Origin: Aselliscus stoliczkanus
Taxonomy: Eukaryota > Chordata > Mammalia > Chiroptera > Hipposideridae
Direction of reading: 5' to 3'
NCBI GenBank assembly: GCA_033961575.1
Contig: CM066736.1
Span: 7,411,501-7,475,500 of the forward strand
Length of the DNA stretch: 64,000 nt
Positions within the stretch are counted from its first letter, which is position 1. Every line of letters starts with the position of its first letter. Under the pieces are notes generated by a model. That model was not told the origin of the DNA, did not search any database, and saw only the letters and a list, made by a program, of their open reading frames with translations. Below, in pieces: positions 52,461 through 63,514 of this stretch. A program made the translations under genes and the position numbers.

Positions 52461-52857
52461 GGGCCGGCCGAGTGGCTCGTTGGTTAAGAGTTGGCTTGGA
52501 AGCGCAAGCTCTGAGCAGCAGGGCAGCTGGTTCGGATCCCATATGGGCCAGTGACACTGCCCTCTACAGCTAAGATGATGAACAACAGCTCCACCTGGAG
52601 CTGGGCTGCATGAGTCGCCAGCAGCCAGTGTGAGCTGCTGTGAGCTACCACTGTGAGCAGCTGTCCAATGGCGGGTGAGTGACTGCCTCACCCAAGAAGA
52701 GCGCAATGATCACAATACCAACATGGGCCAGTGAAGCGAAATCCTCCACAACTAGACTGAAGAACAAAAGGACAGCAGCCTGTCTGTTCCTCTTCCCCGA
52801 TTCCCCAACGCTGTTCCCACCCCCAATTCGCCAATAAAATCTTCAAAAAAAAAAAAT
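52461..52857 (+). mobile_element. composite T+ SINE, hybrid-head variant
   Basis: The head reads as the 'GGCTC..TTGGTTAAGAG' type with 'aagctctgagcagcag', but the body and AATAAA end are those of the composite form. It thus looks like a hybrid of two SINE types. The TSD agtt(g/c)aaaaagtt lies on both sides. Confidence 0.8.
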
Positions 52858-52870
52858 AGTTCAAAAAGTT

Positions 52871-53900
52871 TCCATCTGTTGGTTCCACCTCTGTGACTTG
52901 GGATTTGTTTTCATGCCACACCCATCTGTTTGTTTATTCTGGTGGGTGTGGATCCTTAGGAGAGCCAATTGCCCTTGAGCCGAAGCATCACACCCTGCCA
53001 GGTTCCAGTCCACTGGCTAGGAAAAAAAACCCTTTTGCTAGCTCAGGCAAAGACTTTGTGGTTCATGCTGATTGGTCCAGTTGATATGACATCCCACCCC
53101 TTCCCCAACCAATCACTGTGGTCAGAGGGATGAGATGTGGTGACTCACTTAGACCTGACACAATTGTCTACCTCGCAGCCTGGTGTGGCACTCCCTCTAC
53201 TCTACCTGGGTTGAGAATGAGGGAGGGATGGATCCCCAAAAGAAAATTGGCGTTCTTGCCTGAGGAGGGGACACAGAGACTGGAGAGTCCCCTACTGAGC
53301 TATTGCCAACCTTTCTGTACTTGAAACAACGTTGCCAAGAACCCCGGTAGGAGTGAATTGGGAAAACAAAACAAAACAGAGAAACCTAATGTTCCTTGCA
53401 TCTGAGCTCTGTGAATCAGGCTCACAATTTTAAGAGAATCCACTCTTTAAATTGATGAATACAAAGGAAATGCCAACTATGAAGAAATCTCTATAATGTT
53501 AATTTGACATCCTACACGCTTATTAACCTTGTGCTTTCGGTGACAGGAACCAATTAGAACCTTAAGCTGTCTGAAGCAAAACAAAGTTCTCGGGTTATGA
53601 ACAATCTAATCTCTCTGGGTACTTGGATGTGGGTCAGTCACAGGAGTATTGGGTGTAAAGCTGCTGTTTCTGCCTTTAGCCTTGCCGAGTGCCCAAGGGG
53701 AAAATGCTTCCCCTTGGGGCTGAATAAAGGACACAGGAGCTTTTCGTGAGACATTTTCTAAGTATAGGTGCCACCTCGTGGGCAATAAGTACAACTACAG
53801 CGCTTGTCCTCTGAGAGCTGATCAAGGATACAGTACCGGATGGTGTCTTTCAAAGACAGGGAATAAAAGAGCCAGGGTCATGTCCAAATAACTGAAAACC
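52871..53900. other. intergenic, nothing recognised
   Basis: About 1 kb without a repeat or gene that I can name. Confidence 0.35.
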
Positions 53901-54355
53901 AGGACTCCAACAAAAACCTGTACACGGATGTTCCCAGCAGTACTATTTACAAGAGCCAAAAGGTGGAGAAAACCAAATGTCCCTTAACAGATGGATAAAC
54001 AAAATGTGGTCTGCCCTCGTAATGCACTAACTAGCCTTCAACCGTAAAAAGGAATGAAGCACGCCCACATACTACAACACAGATGAGCCTCAAAAAAACC
54101 CCCAACATGCTAAGTGAAAGAAGCCAGACACAAAAGGCCACATGTTATATGATTCCATGTATATGAAACAGAAGTGGTGAACCCACAGAGATAGGAAGAT
54201 CAGTGGTTGCCAGGGGCTGGGAGAGGAGTGACTACTACACTAATGGATACAGGGTTTCCTTTTGGGGTGATGAAGAGGTTTTGGAAGTAGTGTTTGCACG
54301 CCATTGTGAATATACTAAGTGACACTGAATTGTTCACTTTAAAACGGTCAGTTTT

Positions 54356-54917
54356 GGGGCCGACCGAGTGGCTCAGTTGGTTACGAGCTTGCTCAAGAGG
54401 GGCCGGCCGAGTGACACATTGGTTAAGAGCTGGCTTGGGACACCAGCAGCCCCGGTTCGGATCCCACATATGAGGGCCAGTGACACTGCCCTCTACAGCT
54501 AACAACTCCACCTGGAGCTGGGCTGTGCGAGCCCCGGCGACGGTATAGGCTGCAGCCCCTGCTGCAGTGGGCTGTCATAGGCTACAGTGAGTGGCTGGCA
54601 GCCAGCGTGAGCTGCCAAGAGCCGCAGTGAGTGACCGTCCAGAGGCTGGCATCTGATCTGCCTCATCGGGGAAGAGTGCAATGATGATACCAACATAGGC
54701 CAGTGAAACGACATCCTCCGCAACTAGACTGAAGAACAAAAAGACAGCAACCTGTTTGTTCCGCTCCCCCAATTCCCCAATAAAATCTTTTAAAAAAAAA
54801 AAGAGCTTGCTCAAGCTTGTGAGCTCTGCAACAGGGTTGCCGGTTGGATTCCCGGCCCGAGCTGAGCAGCTGCTGCGCTGCCAGCAGGTGGCATGATGAC
54901 TCAGCAAAAAAAAAAAA
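54356..54917 (+). mobile_element. tRNA-derived SINE (outer), split by a second SINE
   Basis: Head at 54356-54397, rest at 54803-54917 ('gagctctgcaacagggttgc', 'ggtggcatgatgactcagca'). Flanks G(G/A)TCAGTTTT lie at 54346-54355 and 54918-54927. Confidence 0.85.
54398..54802 (+). mobile_element. composite T+ SINE nested in the outer SINE
   Basis: The TSD GAGCTTGCTCAAG lies at 54385-54397 and 54803-54815. One core repeat unit. Confidence 0.9.
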
Positions 54918-54984
54918 GATCAGTTTTATGTTAAGTGAATTTTGCCTCTGTTAATAAAATAAATAAAGCAGCCAGGGTCACAGA

Positions 54985-55335
54985 GCTGTTTGGGGTAACT
55001 TGGGCAAGCTGTATAACCTCTGGGCCTCCACTTTCTCACAAACCCTCTCATCACTCCCAGCCTCATTCAGCTATTTTGTGAAGGATAAAAGGGAACTGAT
55101 ATTTACTAACCTTTATTGAAAATGAAATAAATACACATGGTAAAAAAAATTCAGTGAAATATAAACCTGGCTCCTAATCTCGGGGCCCCAAGAAGAAATA
55201 TTTATTGTGTACCTACTGGGGGCCTGGAGATGCTGACGCTGCTCGTCTGCAGACCGCTCTGTGAGAACCACTACCCTGAAAAAACCCCACACTCTTTATC
55301 CACATAGAAACCGTCATCTCCTTAATATACAAGGG
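54985..55335. other. intergenic, MIR-like start, otherwise nothing
   Basis: 'aacttgggcaagctgtataa' near 54997 resembles MIR. The rest is not recognised. Confidence 0.35.
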
Positions 55336-55352
55336 ACTAAAACTTCCTTCAG

Positions 55353-55482
55353 GGGGCCAGCCAAGTGGCACGGTGGTTAAGCGCTGGCTTGGGATGCTGG
55401 CCAGCAGCCCTCTTTCAGATATCACATATGAGGGCCAGACACTGCCCTCTAAAAAAAAATAAATAAAAAAAAATAAAAAAAT
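55353..55482 (+). mobile_element. short tRNA-derived SINE
   Basis: The TSD AAAACTTCCTTCAG lies on both sides. A-rich tail with T's. Confidence 0.85.
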
Positions 55483-55499
55483 AAAAACTTCCTTCAGAA

Positions 55500-55765
55500 T
55501 GATTTGTTTGCTCTTTACTTTTTATTTTGAAATTATTTCAAACCTATAGAAATTTTAAGAACAGTACAACAATCTCTCATATACTCCCCAGACTCATCCC
55601 ATTTGCTCTATCACCTTCCCCCCTTCTCACCTCCTATATATATTTTCTTTTTTCCTAGACCATCTACAGGTAGGTTGCAGGCATCATGCCCATTTATCTC
55701 AATACTTGATTGTGTTGGAATTTTTACCTTGTATATTCTCTTACATAACACAGTTCGGTTACTGA
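55500..55765 (-). mobile_element. L1-like relic (antisense)
   Basis: 'ttgaaattatttcaaaccta', then 'tagaaattttaagaacagta', is common wording of antisense L1 3' regions. Confidence 0.45.
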
Positions 55766-55777
55766 ATTTGGAAATTT

Positions 55778-55788
55778 TTTTTTAAAGT

Positions 55789-55848
<60 letters not shown>

Positions 55849-55939
55849 AGGGCAGTGTCACTGGCCCTCATATGTGGGACCGAACTGGGGCCGCTGGCTT
55901 CCCAAGCCAGCGCTTAACCACCGCGCCACTCGGCCGGCC
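55778..55939 (-). mobile_element. short tRNA-derived SINE with (GATA)n in its tail
   Basis: The TSD CTGAAT(T/G)TGGAAATTT lies at 55762-55777 and 55940-55955. Between the T-run and the SINE body lies a (TATC)n block of about 15 units (55790-55851). Confidence 0.85.
55790..55851 (+). repeat. (TATC)n microsatellite
   Basis: About 15 uninterrupted units, inside the SINE tail above. Confidence 0.95.
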
Positions 55940-55955
55940 CTGAATGTGGAAATTT

Positions 55956-56555
55956 AATTGGTATTCATATTGACACCATCCTTGTGGAGCTTCTGACAAC
56001 ACTGGAAGCATCTCAGGGATAGGAGGCTCCTCAGGGAAGCAGATGAACGTTTCCTGGTCCTACTCTGCCTCCTGGGAGACTCTCATGTCCTAGCTACAAA
56101 CCAGGAAGAGGTCCCCCACTCAACGGTGCTGGTTTTCTCGTCTCAAGACTTGCAGCCCCCAGAACAGAGAGAAATACATTTCTGTGGTTTATGGGTCACT
56201 CAGCCTACGGCATTTTGTCACAGCTGCCCAAACAGACTCAGCAAGCACCTGACTTCCGCTCATTCCCAACTCCTACTGACTCCCCTCTTCAATCCCATTG
56301 CCAGGGATGGGGGCAGCGACAGCAGTTCTATATATTACTTGGTGGTAATAATAATTAAATCATCATCATCATCATCATCATCTGAGCATTTAATGGCTTA
56401 GTTTTAAAGCTAAATCACAATGTCATGTGCCTGTACATTTGAGGTAACCTTGTTTCTCGATTGTCAGACGGAAAGTGGGAATCAGTTGTCAAATGAGATA
56501 TAATGCTTTAGGAATTTTGCCTTCAGAGTCTCACTTTCCTTCCAGGCTTCAAAAG
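55956..56555. other. intergenic, short (ATC)n at 56360
   Basis: A run of six ATC units; otherwise nothing recognised. Confidence 0.4.
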
Positions 56556-56559
56556 GCTA

Positions 56560-56745
56560 CCAAATGTAGTTGTTGTTTAATGGGTACAGGGTTTCAGTTC
56601 TGCACGATCAAAAAGTTCTGGAGATTGGTTGTCCAATAACGTGGACATATGTAGCACTACTGAACTGTATGTACCCTTATCAATGGTTAAGATGGTAAAT
56701 TTTATGTTATTCTTTTTTTTTTACCACAATAAGAAAATAATTTTT
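56560..56745 (+). mobile_element. L1 3' terminal fragment
   Basis: 'gggtacagggtttcagttct' and 'gttaagatggtaaattttat' match L1 3' ends. Confidence 0.65.
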
Positions 56746-57640
56746 CAAAAAGGCCACCAAGTGAGACATGTGAGAAGCTGTCCTAGGAGAGGGATGATGT
56801 TTCTGTGGCTCTGAAAGGAGAGGCCTGCGTGTCAGGGAGCAGTGAGGGAAGCAAGCTGGAGTCATCTGGCGAGGGGCAGAGGCGGTCGTGTAGCGGGTGG
56901 TTCAGGTCAGGTCCGGGAGGCCGAGCAAACGACGAGCTGCACCGTGGGCACTGCTCGAGTCCCTTCCAATGCTGAGAGGCTGGAGGATTGGAACGCAGTC
57001 AAGTTCAGCAAATGCTAGAACTTTCCATTCACTGACTGTCACATTTTACTCTGATAGATTTAGGTAAAGCACTAGTGTGTGCTCTTACACTATAGACCTT
57101 TCTGGCAGGAATCCTCTGCTAAAAGAACAACTGGACAAGTCTGCAAAGCATGTTAACAAAGAGCACTATTTGTAAGAGCAGAAAAAACTTCAAACAATTT
57201 ACATGTCCATTAAAAAAAACAGTGACCACTTGGCGGGATTCAGAGCAACAAGACATCATGCTAAGTGTCAAGCAAAAGGAAGATGTTTGGGGGGACAGGG
57301 GACAGGAGATACAGGGAGATAGGGACACTGCTGCTTTCTGCTTCTCCCAGAGCTGCCTCCCCTCTCTGCTTTCACCACTTTAATATTCATGAAGCAGACA
57401 ATGGCTGCCTCAGCCTGGACAACACGACCCACAACTGGCCTAATGTTCAGTCTCAATTCCCAGGAGGCTCTGATGGGCCAGCCCCTGGGTCAGGTGGCCA
57501 TTCCTGAGTCAGTGAGCTGCAGCTGCAGGGGTCACAGGGCACTAGCCTGTAGTTAGGCCCATCTACTAAGCAGGGCTGTTGGGTGATGGGCACCCTGGAG
57601 ATGTCTACACTTGCCTATCACTGCGGTCCAGGACCAACTG
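56746..57640. other. intergenic, weak L1 piece at 57115-57240
   Basis: Apart from an ORF2-like phrase ('caatttacatgtccattaaa'), no family was recognised. The segment 56830-57000 is fairly GC-rich but has no exon features. Confidence 0.35.
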
Positions 57641-57780
57641 GCAGCATCAGACCACTGGGCAGCTTCCTGGCAACTCAGAATCCTAGGTTCCACCCACATC
57701 TGAGGAATCAGAATCTACATTTTAACAAGACCCTCAGGGGTGGTACATGCATTAAAGTTTGAGCAACACTGGTTTCTCAA
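57640..57780 (+). mobile_element. MER5-like hAT-Charlie relic
   Basis: 'ctcagaatcctaggttccac', 'gaggaatcagaatctacatt' and 'tttgagcaacactgg'. Confidence 0.5.
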
Positions 57781-57808
57781 GATGGGATAGCTGACTCCCA
57801 TTTCTTTC

Positions 57809-57860
57809 TTTTCCTCCCTCCCTCCCTCCCTCTCTCCCTCCTTCTCTTCCTCACTTTCCT
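57809..57860 (+). repeat. CT-rich simple repeat
   Basis: (CCTC/CCCT) tetranucleotides with interruptions. Confidence 0.8.
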
Positions 57861-58420
57861 TACTGAAACAGCTTAACTGATATAATTCACATACCATACA
57901 AATCACAGGTTTAAAGTATATAATTCAATATTTTTTAGTATGTTCACAGAATTGTGCATCTATCACCACAATTTTAGAACATTTTCATTGCCCTAAAAAA
58001 AAAAAAAAAAGAACCCTATTCCTTGGCTGCCAGCCCCTTATCCCGCCCACCCCCCCACTCCCCCTCTCCCAGCCCCCAGCAATCACTAATCTACTTTACT
58101 TTGTCTCTAGGGATTTGTGTATTCTGGACATTTCCTATAAATGGAGTCATACAGTGTGTGACCTTTTGTGTCTGTCTTCTCTCACTTAGCATAATGTTTT
58201 CAAGGTTCATACATAGTGTAGCATGTCTCAGTACTTCATTCCGTTTTACTGACAAATACTATTCCATTCTATGGATATTGCACATTTTGTTTATCCATTC
58301 ATCTATTGTTTCCACTTTTTGGCTATTGTGAATCACGCTGCTAAGAACTTTCTTGTACAAGTTTTTGTGTGAACGTTTCCATTTCTCTTGGGTTAGACTT
58401 CCATTTTTGTAAAAAGAAAA
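57860..58420 (-). mobile_element. L1 3' fragment (antisense)
   Basis: 'ggacatttcctataaatgga', 'tcacttagcataatgttttc' and 'ttccactttttggctattgt' are antisense L1 3' UTR/ORF2 words. Confidence 0.7.
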
Positions 58421-59080
58421 AAAAGAATCATCATATCACAGAAACTCAGATGTGACTGGGCTCTGCTAGGTGGCTTTTGCTAATGTCCAGTGCTGACCTT
58501 AAAACAGGACTCAGAATTGTTTAGGTCCTCTGCAAAGTAAACACATGCCTGAAAGCAATCCTTACTGAAGAATTTGAAGAGGGTCAAGGGGGAGTGACAC
58601 TACATGGGGTTCAGCCTATCATTCCTGTCCCTCCCAATCCTCAGACATGCATCTTGTCCTCAGTGCCCTCCGTTTCCCTAGCCCAGGGGCTTCCTTTTTC
58701 CTTGTCGTTCATCCTACACAGCCTCTTCCTCTTCCTCTCTGCCTGCATCCCCTGGCCCATCATTTCCTGATGCAGAGCACATCTGCCATACATAATCGCA
58801 CTCTCTCACCCACCCCCAACCTTAGTCAACAAATCAAGGTTGAAAATGATAATTTTCCTGCCAAAAGTAACTGTAGTTCCTGTTAGTCTGCACATCCTTG
58901 ATTAGCTCACATACAACAAACACACATTTATAAGTGCGTATGAAAATGACTAAAGAATACTAAATTGTGCGTCCATAATAAACCTTTACTCTTTTATACA
59001 ATCCTTCATTAATTATTTATAATAAGATGTATTGCCTTTATCCAAACTATTTCTTTTCCACTTGTTCTACCTGAGCATCT
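58421..59080. other. intergenic, nothing recognised
   Basis: No named repeat seen. Confidence 0.35.
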
Positions 59081-59082
59081 TT

Positions 59083-59537
59083 TTTTTTTTAAAGATTCTA
59101 TTGGGTTGGGGAAGGGGAACAGCATTGGGGAATTCGGGAAGGAGAACAGACAAGTTGCTGTCCTTTTGTTCTTCAGTCTAGTTGTAGAGGATGTTGCTTC
59201 ACTGGCCTATGTTAGTATTATGATCATTGTGCTCTTCCCGGGTGAGACAGTTGGTCACCGGCCATCGGATGGCCACTCACGGCGGCTTATGGCAGTTCTC
59301 GCCGGCTGCCAGCCACTCACGGTAGCTTACGGCAGCCCCACTACAGCCTACGCCGTCAATGGCCTCTCACAGCAGCCCAGCTCCAGGTTGAACTATTGTT
59401 CCCCATCTTAGCTGTAGAGGGCGCAGCGTCACCGGCCCTCATGTGGGATCAGAACTGGGGCCCTGCTGTGACCCTGCTGCTCAGAGCTCACGCTCCCAAG
59501 CCAACTCTTAACCAACTGAGCCACTCGGCCAGCCCAA
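59083..59537 (-). mobile_element. composite T+ SINE, hybrid-head variant
   Basis: Minus strand, with the composite tail and core. The head ('cagagctcacgctcccaag', then 'caactgagccactcggccag') is of the other SINE type, like the copy at 52461. The TSD tgagcatctttt lies on both sides. Confidence 0.8.
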
Positions 59538-59614
59538 CTATGAGCATCTTTTATTTCAGTGCATGTAACAGGCCTCTCTCTTTTCAGTGGCTACATTGTT
59601 ATTTAATGTATAAA

Positions 59615-60406
59615 CAGTCACGTACCCCACAGTGACATTTCGGTCAATGATGGCTGCATACGCAATGGTGGTCCCATAAGATTATAATGGAGCTGAGCTG
59701 AGAAATTCCTATTGGCTAGAGACATCTTTGTACCTTCGTAGCACAATTCATTACTCACGTTTGTATTGATGCTGGTATAAACAAACCTACTGTGCTGCCA
59801 GTCATATAAATGTATAGCACATGCAATTGTGTACAGTCCATAATATTTGGTGATAATAAATGACTGCTACTGGTTTACGTATTTACTATACTATACTTTT
59901 TTTTTTTTAAATTTTATTGGAGAACAGCCATGGTCATTGGTTACACATTGCTTTCAAGATACAATGGCATAATTGACTCTTTTAAGGAGGGCGTAGCTCA
60001 CAGTGGCCCATGTGAGGATCGAACACGCAACTGTGGTGTTATCAGCACCATGCTCTAACTAACTGAGCTAACCGGTCACCCCCTATACTATACTTTTTAT
60101 TGTTATTTTAGAGTACTCTTTCTAGTTACAAAAAAGGTGGCTGTAAAACAGTATACCACGTTATGCTGGCAGTAGCCTCATACATCTCAAGTTTACTGTG
60201 CGTCTTGATTTGCGTCGTTTTCTCTTGTACTCGATTGAATTTCATGTTTTGTGCAGTAACACGCTGTTCAGGCTTGCAACCAAGGAGCAGTAAGCAAGAC
60301 CACCCAGGTGTGTGTAAGTGCATTCTGTGATGTTCGCACAATGACAAAATCACCTGATGACACATTTCTCAGAACACACCCTTTGTCGTTAAGCAGTGCC
60401 TGACTG
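59615..60406. mobile_element. DNA transposon relic with CAGTCA / TGACTG ends, split by a SINE
   Basis: Terminal inverted repeats CAGTCACGTACCCC and AGTGCCTGACTG enclose a non-coding body ('ataagattataatggagctg', 'tttctcagaacacacccttt'). It is most like a Tigger-type (pogo) non-autonomous element from memory; the family name is not certain. Confidence 0.55.
59901..60082 (-). mobile_element. Ves-like SINE (tRNA-Ile-derived)
   Basis: On the minus strand the head reads 'ttagctcagttagttagagc', then 'atggtgctgataacacca' and 'gttcgatcctcacatgggcc', close to tRNA-Ile. The TSD CTATACTATACTTTT lies on both sides. It differs from all other SINE types in the window and is typical of bat Ves elements. 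Confidence 0.75.
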
Positions 60407-60409
60407 TAT

Positions 60410-61125
60410 ATGATAATCTATTGACCCTCTATGAATAGAATAGCTATTCAGGTTATATTACTTTTATAACCAGCAAACACAATAGGGAGATGTTCATTTT
60501 GAAATAATCATAGTTACAGAAAAACACTACCACAACAGAAAGCCCCTGGGTTTCTCATGTTGATTTCCAGTTTGTTACTGGAACTTTTGTGTTCCTGGAG
60601 GAGGAGTCCCTCGGGAATACGAGGATCAGTGGGCATCTGGGCCTCTGTTGTTTCCATACAACCAGAGCGAAGCACTTGTGTTCTGACTGGTGATGAACCA
60701 CTCACCAGGGTTTCTAACTGCCCAGAGGGATACCACGAGCTGTCCAAGCTAGAGCAGAGCTTGACTGCAATGGAGCAGCAGTTCTCCTGGGGGTCTGATA
60801 ATTCCACAAGCCTCTGAGCTTCCCATTCATTCTGCTCACTCCAGCAAACATGCTGTTGATCCGTTTAGTTATCAAAACGTTGTGCATCATCAGTGCCAAT
60901 CCCAACTCATGTCTCCTTTGGAATGGTGCTCAGAGCTCGTTTTCTTTAGGAAGCTGGGCATCCTCCCTCCAGCCCCAGTGCGTTGCTTCCTTATTTGAAC
61001 TACGTATCACCTATATTATGCTGTACTCATCTGCTTCCTTCTTTAGACTATGAACTCCTAGATGGCAGAGAGCAACTCTATATCCCAACATTAGTTGCTC
61101 AGTGAACATGTTACAGTGGCCTGAA
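60410..61125. other. intergenic, nothing recognised
   Basis: No named repeat or exon seen. Confidence 0.35.
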
Positions 61126-61129
61126 GTGA

Positions 61130-61330
61130 CCTACACATGGTCCCCAACATACGATTCAGATTTATGATTTTTCGACTTCATGATGGTGCAAAAACAATAT
61201 GCATAATAAATTACATGAGCTATTAAATACATTAGTATAAAATGGGTTTTGTGTTAAGATGATTTTGCACAACTGTAGGCTAATCTAAGTGTTCTGTGCA
61301 TGTAAGGTAGGCTAGGCTAAGCTAGGATGG
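61130..61330. mobile_element. DNA transposon-like relic
   Basis: 'gatttttcgacttcatgatg' and 'tgtaggctaatctaagtgtt' recall a Tigger-type element. The ends are not defined. Confidence 0.4.
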
Positions 61331-61940
61331 GTTTCTGTGGAGATTTTGGAAAGGAGGTATGCTGTGCTTCCCCCAAAGTGGGCTGCGGTTATAGGGTACT
61401 ATGGGACAGGCAGGAAAATGCAAACTTGGTTTCAGAGAAGTATAATAGAAAGGAGTTAACAAAGCCTGCCTTTGGGGTGAGCTCCTAGGAGACTTTGACT
61501 TTCTGCATTAACTCCTAGATTGTTCAACTTTTTAAAAACAACATAGACAATGCTTTCTGAAATTGGACAAGAAACCCCACTAGAGGGATAAGAAAATGGG
61601 AGGGGGGAGGACAGAGAAAGGCTGTATGGTTTTCAACTGCTTTTTCATCTCCAATCTTCAAAGGCTCCACTAGGAATGAGAGCCATCCCGTGCCAGCAGG
61701 GGAAAATGAAGCAGGCAGGCTTTCCTGGCAATGACTCAAGCAGACTATCCAGTAAGTCAGCTGGTGAAACATTTAAGTCTCAGAAGTTCACCACCCTTGT
61801 TCTAAGCACTTAAGAGAATGCATCTGGTAGCCTGGGTCTGTTAATACTTTAAATGGACTTTTAAGTGTGTTATTAAATGATTCAGTTTAAAAAGGAAAGA
61901 ACTTTTTGAGAGTATTGGGTTAATTAAGCATCATATTGGG
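61331..61940. other. intergenic, nothing recognised
   Basis: No named repeat seen. Confidence 0.35.
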
Positions 61941-61944
61941 TATG

Positions 61945-62065
61945 TTTTCTTATTAAGGTAAAAGTCACATTAACATAAAATTGACCACGAACCATTTCAA
62001 AGTGCACAATTCAGTAGCGTTTAGTGCATTCACTGTGCTGTGCAACCATCACTTCGTTGTATTTC
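61945..62065 (-). mobile_element. L1 3' UTR fragment (antisense)
   Basis: 'acattaacataaaattgacc' and 'aaagtgcacaattcagtagc' are common L1 3' words in antisense. Confidence 0.6.
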
Positions 62066-62136
62066 CAAGACCACTGGAAAGACAGCTGGCGAGAGACGTT
62101 AGTTCCTTGACATGGTGGCCCCTCTATTGAGCAACT

Positions 62137-62680
62137 GTAGTGGGCTGACGAGTATCTCCCACAAATTCATGTCCACATGACACTTCGGAATGTGGTATTT
62201 GGAAATGGGGTCTTTGCAGATGTAATTAAGATAATACTTGATTAGGATGGGCCCTACATCCAATGACTGGTGTCCTGTTTTTTTTTTTTTTTTTTTTTGT
62301 TGTTGTTGTTTTTTTTTTGAGAGCAGTGTTACTAGCCCTCATATGTGGGACCGAACCGGGGCCGCTGGCTTCCAAGGCCAGCTGACTGGTGTCCTAATAA
62401 GAGGACAGAGAGAGACACACAGAGAAGACCATGTGAAGATGGAGGCAGAGATGGGCGTAATGCACCTGCAAGTTAATGAATGCCAGAGGCTGCAAGGAGG
62501 ACCAGAAGCCAGAAGAAGCAAGGAAGGAATATTCCCTGGAGCCTTTGGAGGAAGCAAAGCCCTGCCAACAACCGGATTTCAGGCTTCTGGCCTCCAGAAC
62601 TGAGAGGATAAATTTCTGTTGTTTAAAGCCACCCAGTTTGTGGCAATTTGTTATGGCAGCACCAGGAAACCAATCAGCTT
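62137..62680 (+). mobile_element. MLT1-like MaLR LTR, split by a SINE
   Basis: It starts 'tgtagtgggctgacgagtat' and continues with 'ggggtctttgcagatgtaat', 'agaagaccatgtgaagatgg', 'cttctggcctccagaactga' and 'aagccacccagtttgtggca'. An ancient non-coding LTR. Confidence 0.75.
62277..62382 (-). mobile_element. 5'-truncated short SINE in the MaLR LTR
   Basis: The tRNA head is missing. The TSD TGACTGGTGTCCT lies at 62264-62276 and 62383-62395. Confidence 0.9.
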
Positions 62681-62944
62681 GCATTTGAGCTGGCTTCCCT
62701 CAGAGCAAATGAGCAAGAGTAAGAGAGGGCACCCAAGATGGAAGTCACAGTCTTTCAGTAATCTAACCTTGGACATGACACCCCTTCATTAGAAGCAAGT
62801 CACAAGATACGCCCAGAAGCGGGGTGAGGGGATTACACGAGATGGGCATCACGGAAGGTCATCTTAGAGGCTGCCTACCACTGCCACCTCCCTAGTAAAA
62901 AAAATGGAGGAAACCTCTTCCTCAGGGCTCTGCTTTCTCCATTC

Positions 62945-63110
62945 ACTGATCCCTTCAACGAATATTTACTAAGCACCTGCAGTGGGCTGAGTGTTGAGGA
63001 TGTAGGCAATAATACAGGTAAGATTCTTTTCCTTGTTGAGATTATTTACAGTCTAGCGGGGAAGAGGACACTAAAGAATAAAAAAAAAAATGAATATAAA
63101 AATAAAAATT
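62945..63110 (+). mobile_element. L2-like relic
   Basis: 'caacgaatatttactaagca', then 'cctgcagtgggctgagtgtt'. Weakly bounded. Confidence 0.45.
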
Positions 63111-63334
63111 GTGATAAGTACAAGGAAGTAAGTTATGAGATAACTGGATATTTGACTTAGATTGGGGACAAGGGTTAGGCATCGTCTTTCTGATAAAATG
63201 GTCTTTAGAAAGTGGTTGAAGTAGAAATTAAGCAGTGTGTGTGTGCTGAAAGGGGAGTGTAAGTTTCTGCGTAGAGGGAAAGCATGTGCAGATAACAGCC
63301 AATACACTGAGCTGCCGGCCTGAGAGTGTTTGAA

Positions 63335-63445
63335 AGCAGGGATCTTGTCTCTTCTTCATCTTTGCATCTCTATTATGTAGCACAGTGCCTGGAACAGAGA
63401 AGCAACTGATAAATTCTTACTGAATCAATAAATGAATGAATGAAT
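63335..63445 (+). mobile_element. MIR/L2 3' end fragment
   Basis: 'tgtagcacagtgcctggaac', then 'aataaatgaatgaatgaatc'. Confidence 0.5.
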
Positions 63446-63514
63446 CCAAGGCATCTTTTATTTCCTGTTATGGATGTCAATTCATTTAGAAGATTTCTTC
63501 AAAAGTTTATTGCT

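Larger units (their letters stand above)
53905..54965 (+). mobile_element. L1 3' fragment, split by nested SINEs
   Basis: 'acacggatgttcccagcagt', 'aaatgtcccttaacagatgg' and 'cagtggttgccaggggctgg' come before the SINEs and 'ttaagtgaattttgcctctg' comes after, all in L1 3' order. Confidence 0.75.

Noticed and set aside
56830..57000. GC-richer patch as a possible exon or promoter of the next gene
   Set aside because: No open frame with splice sites, no CpG island strength, and no match to MAPKAPK5 as I know it.
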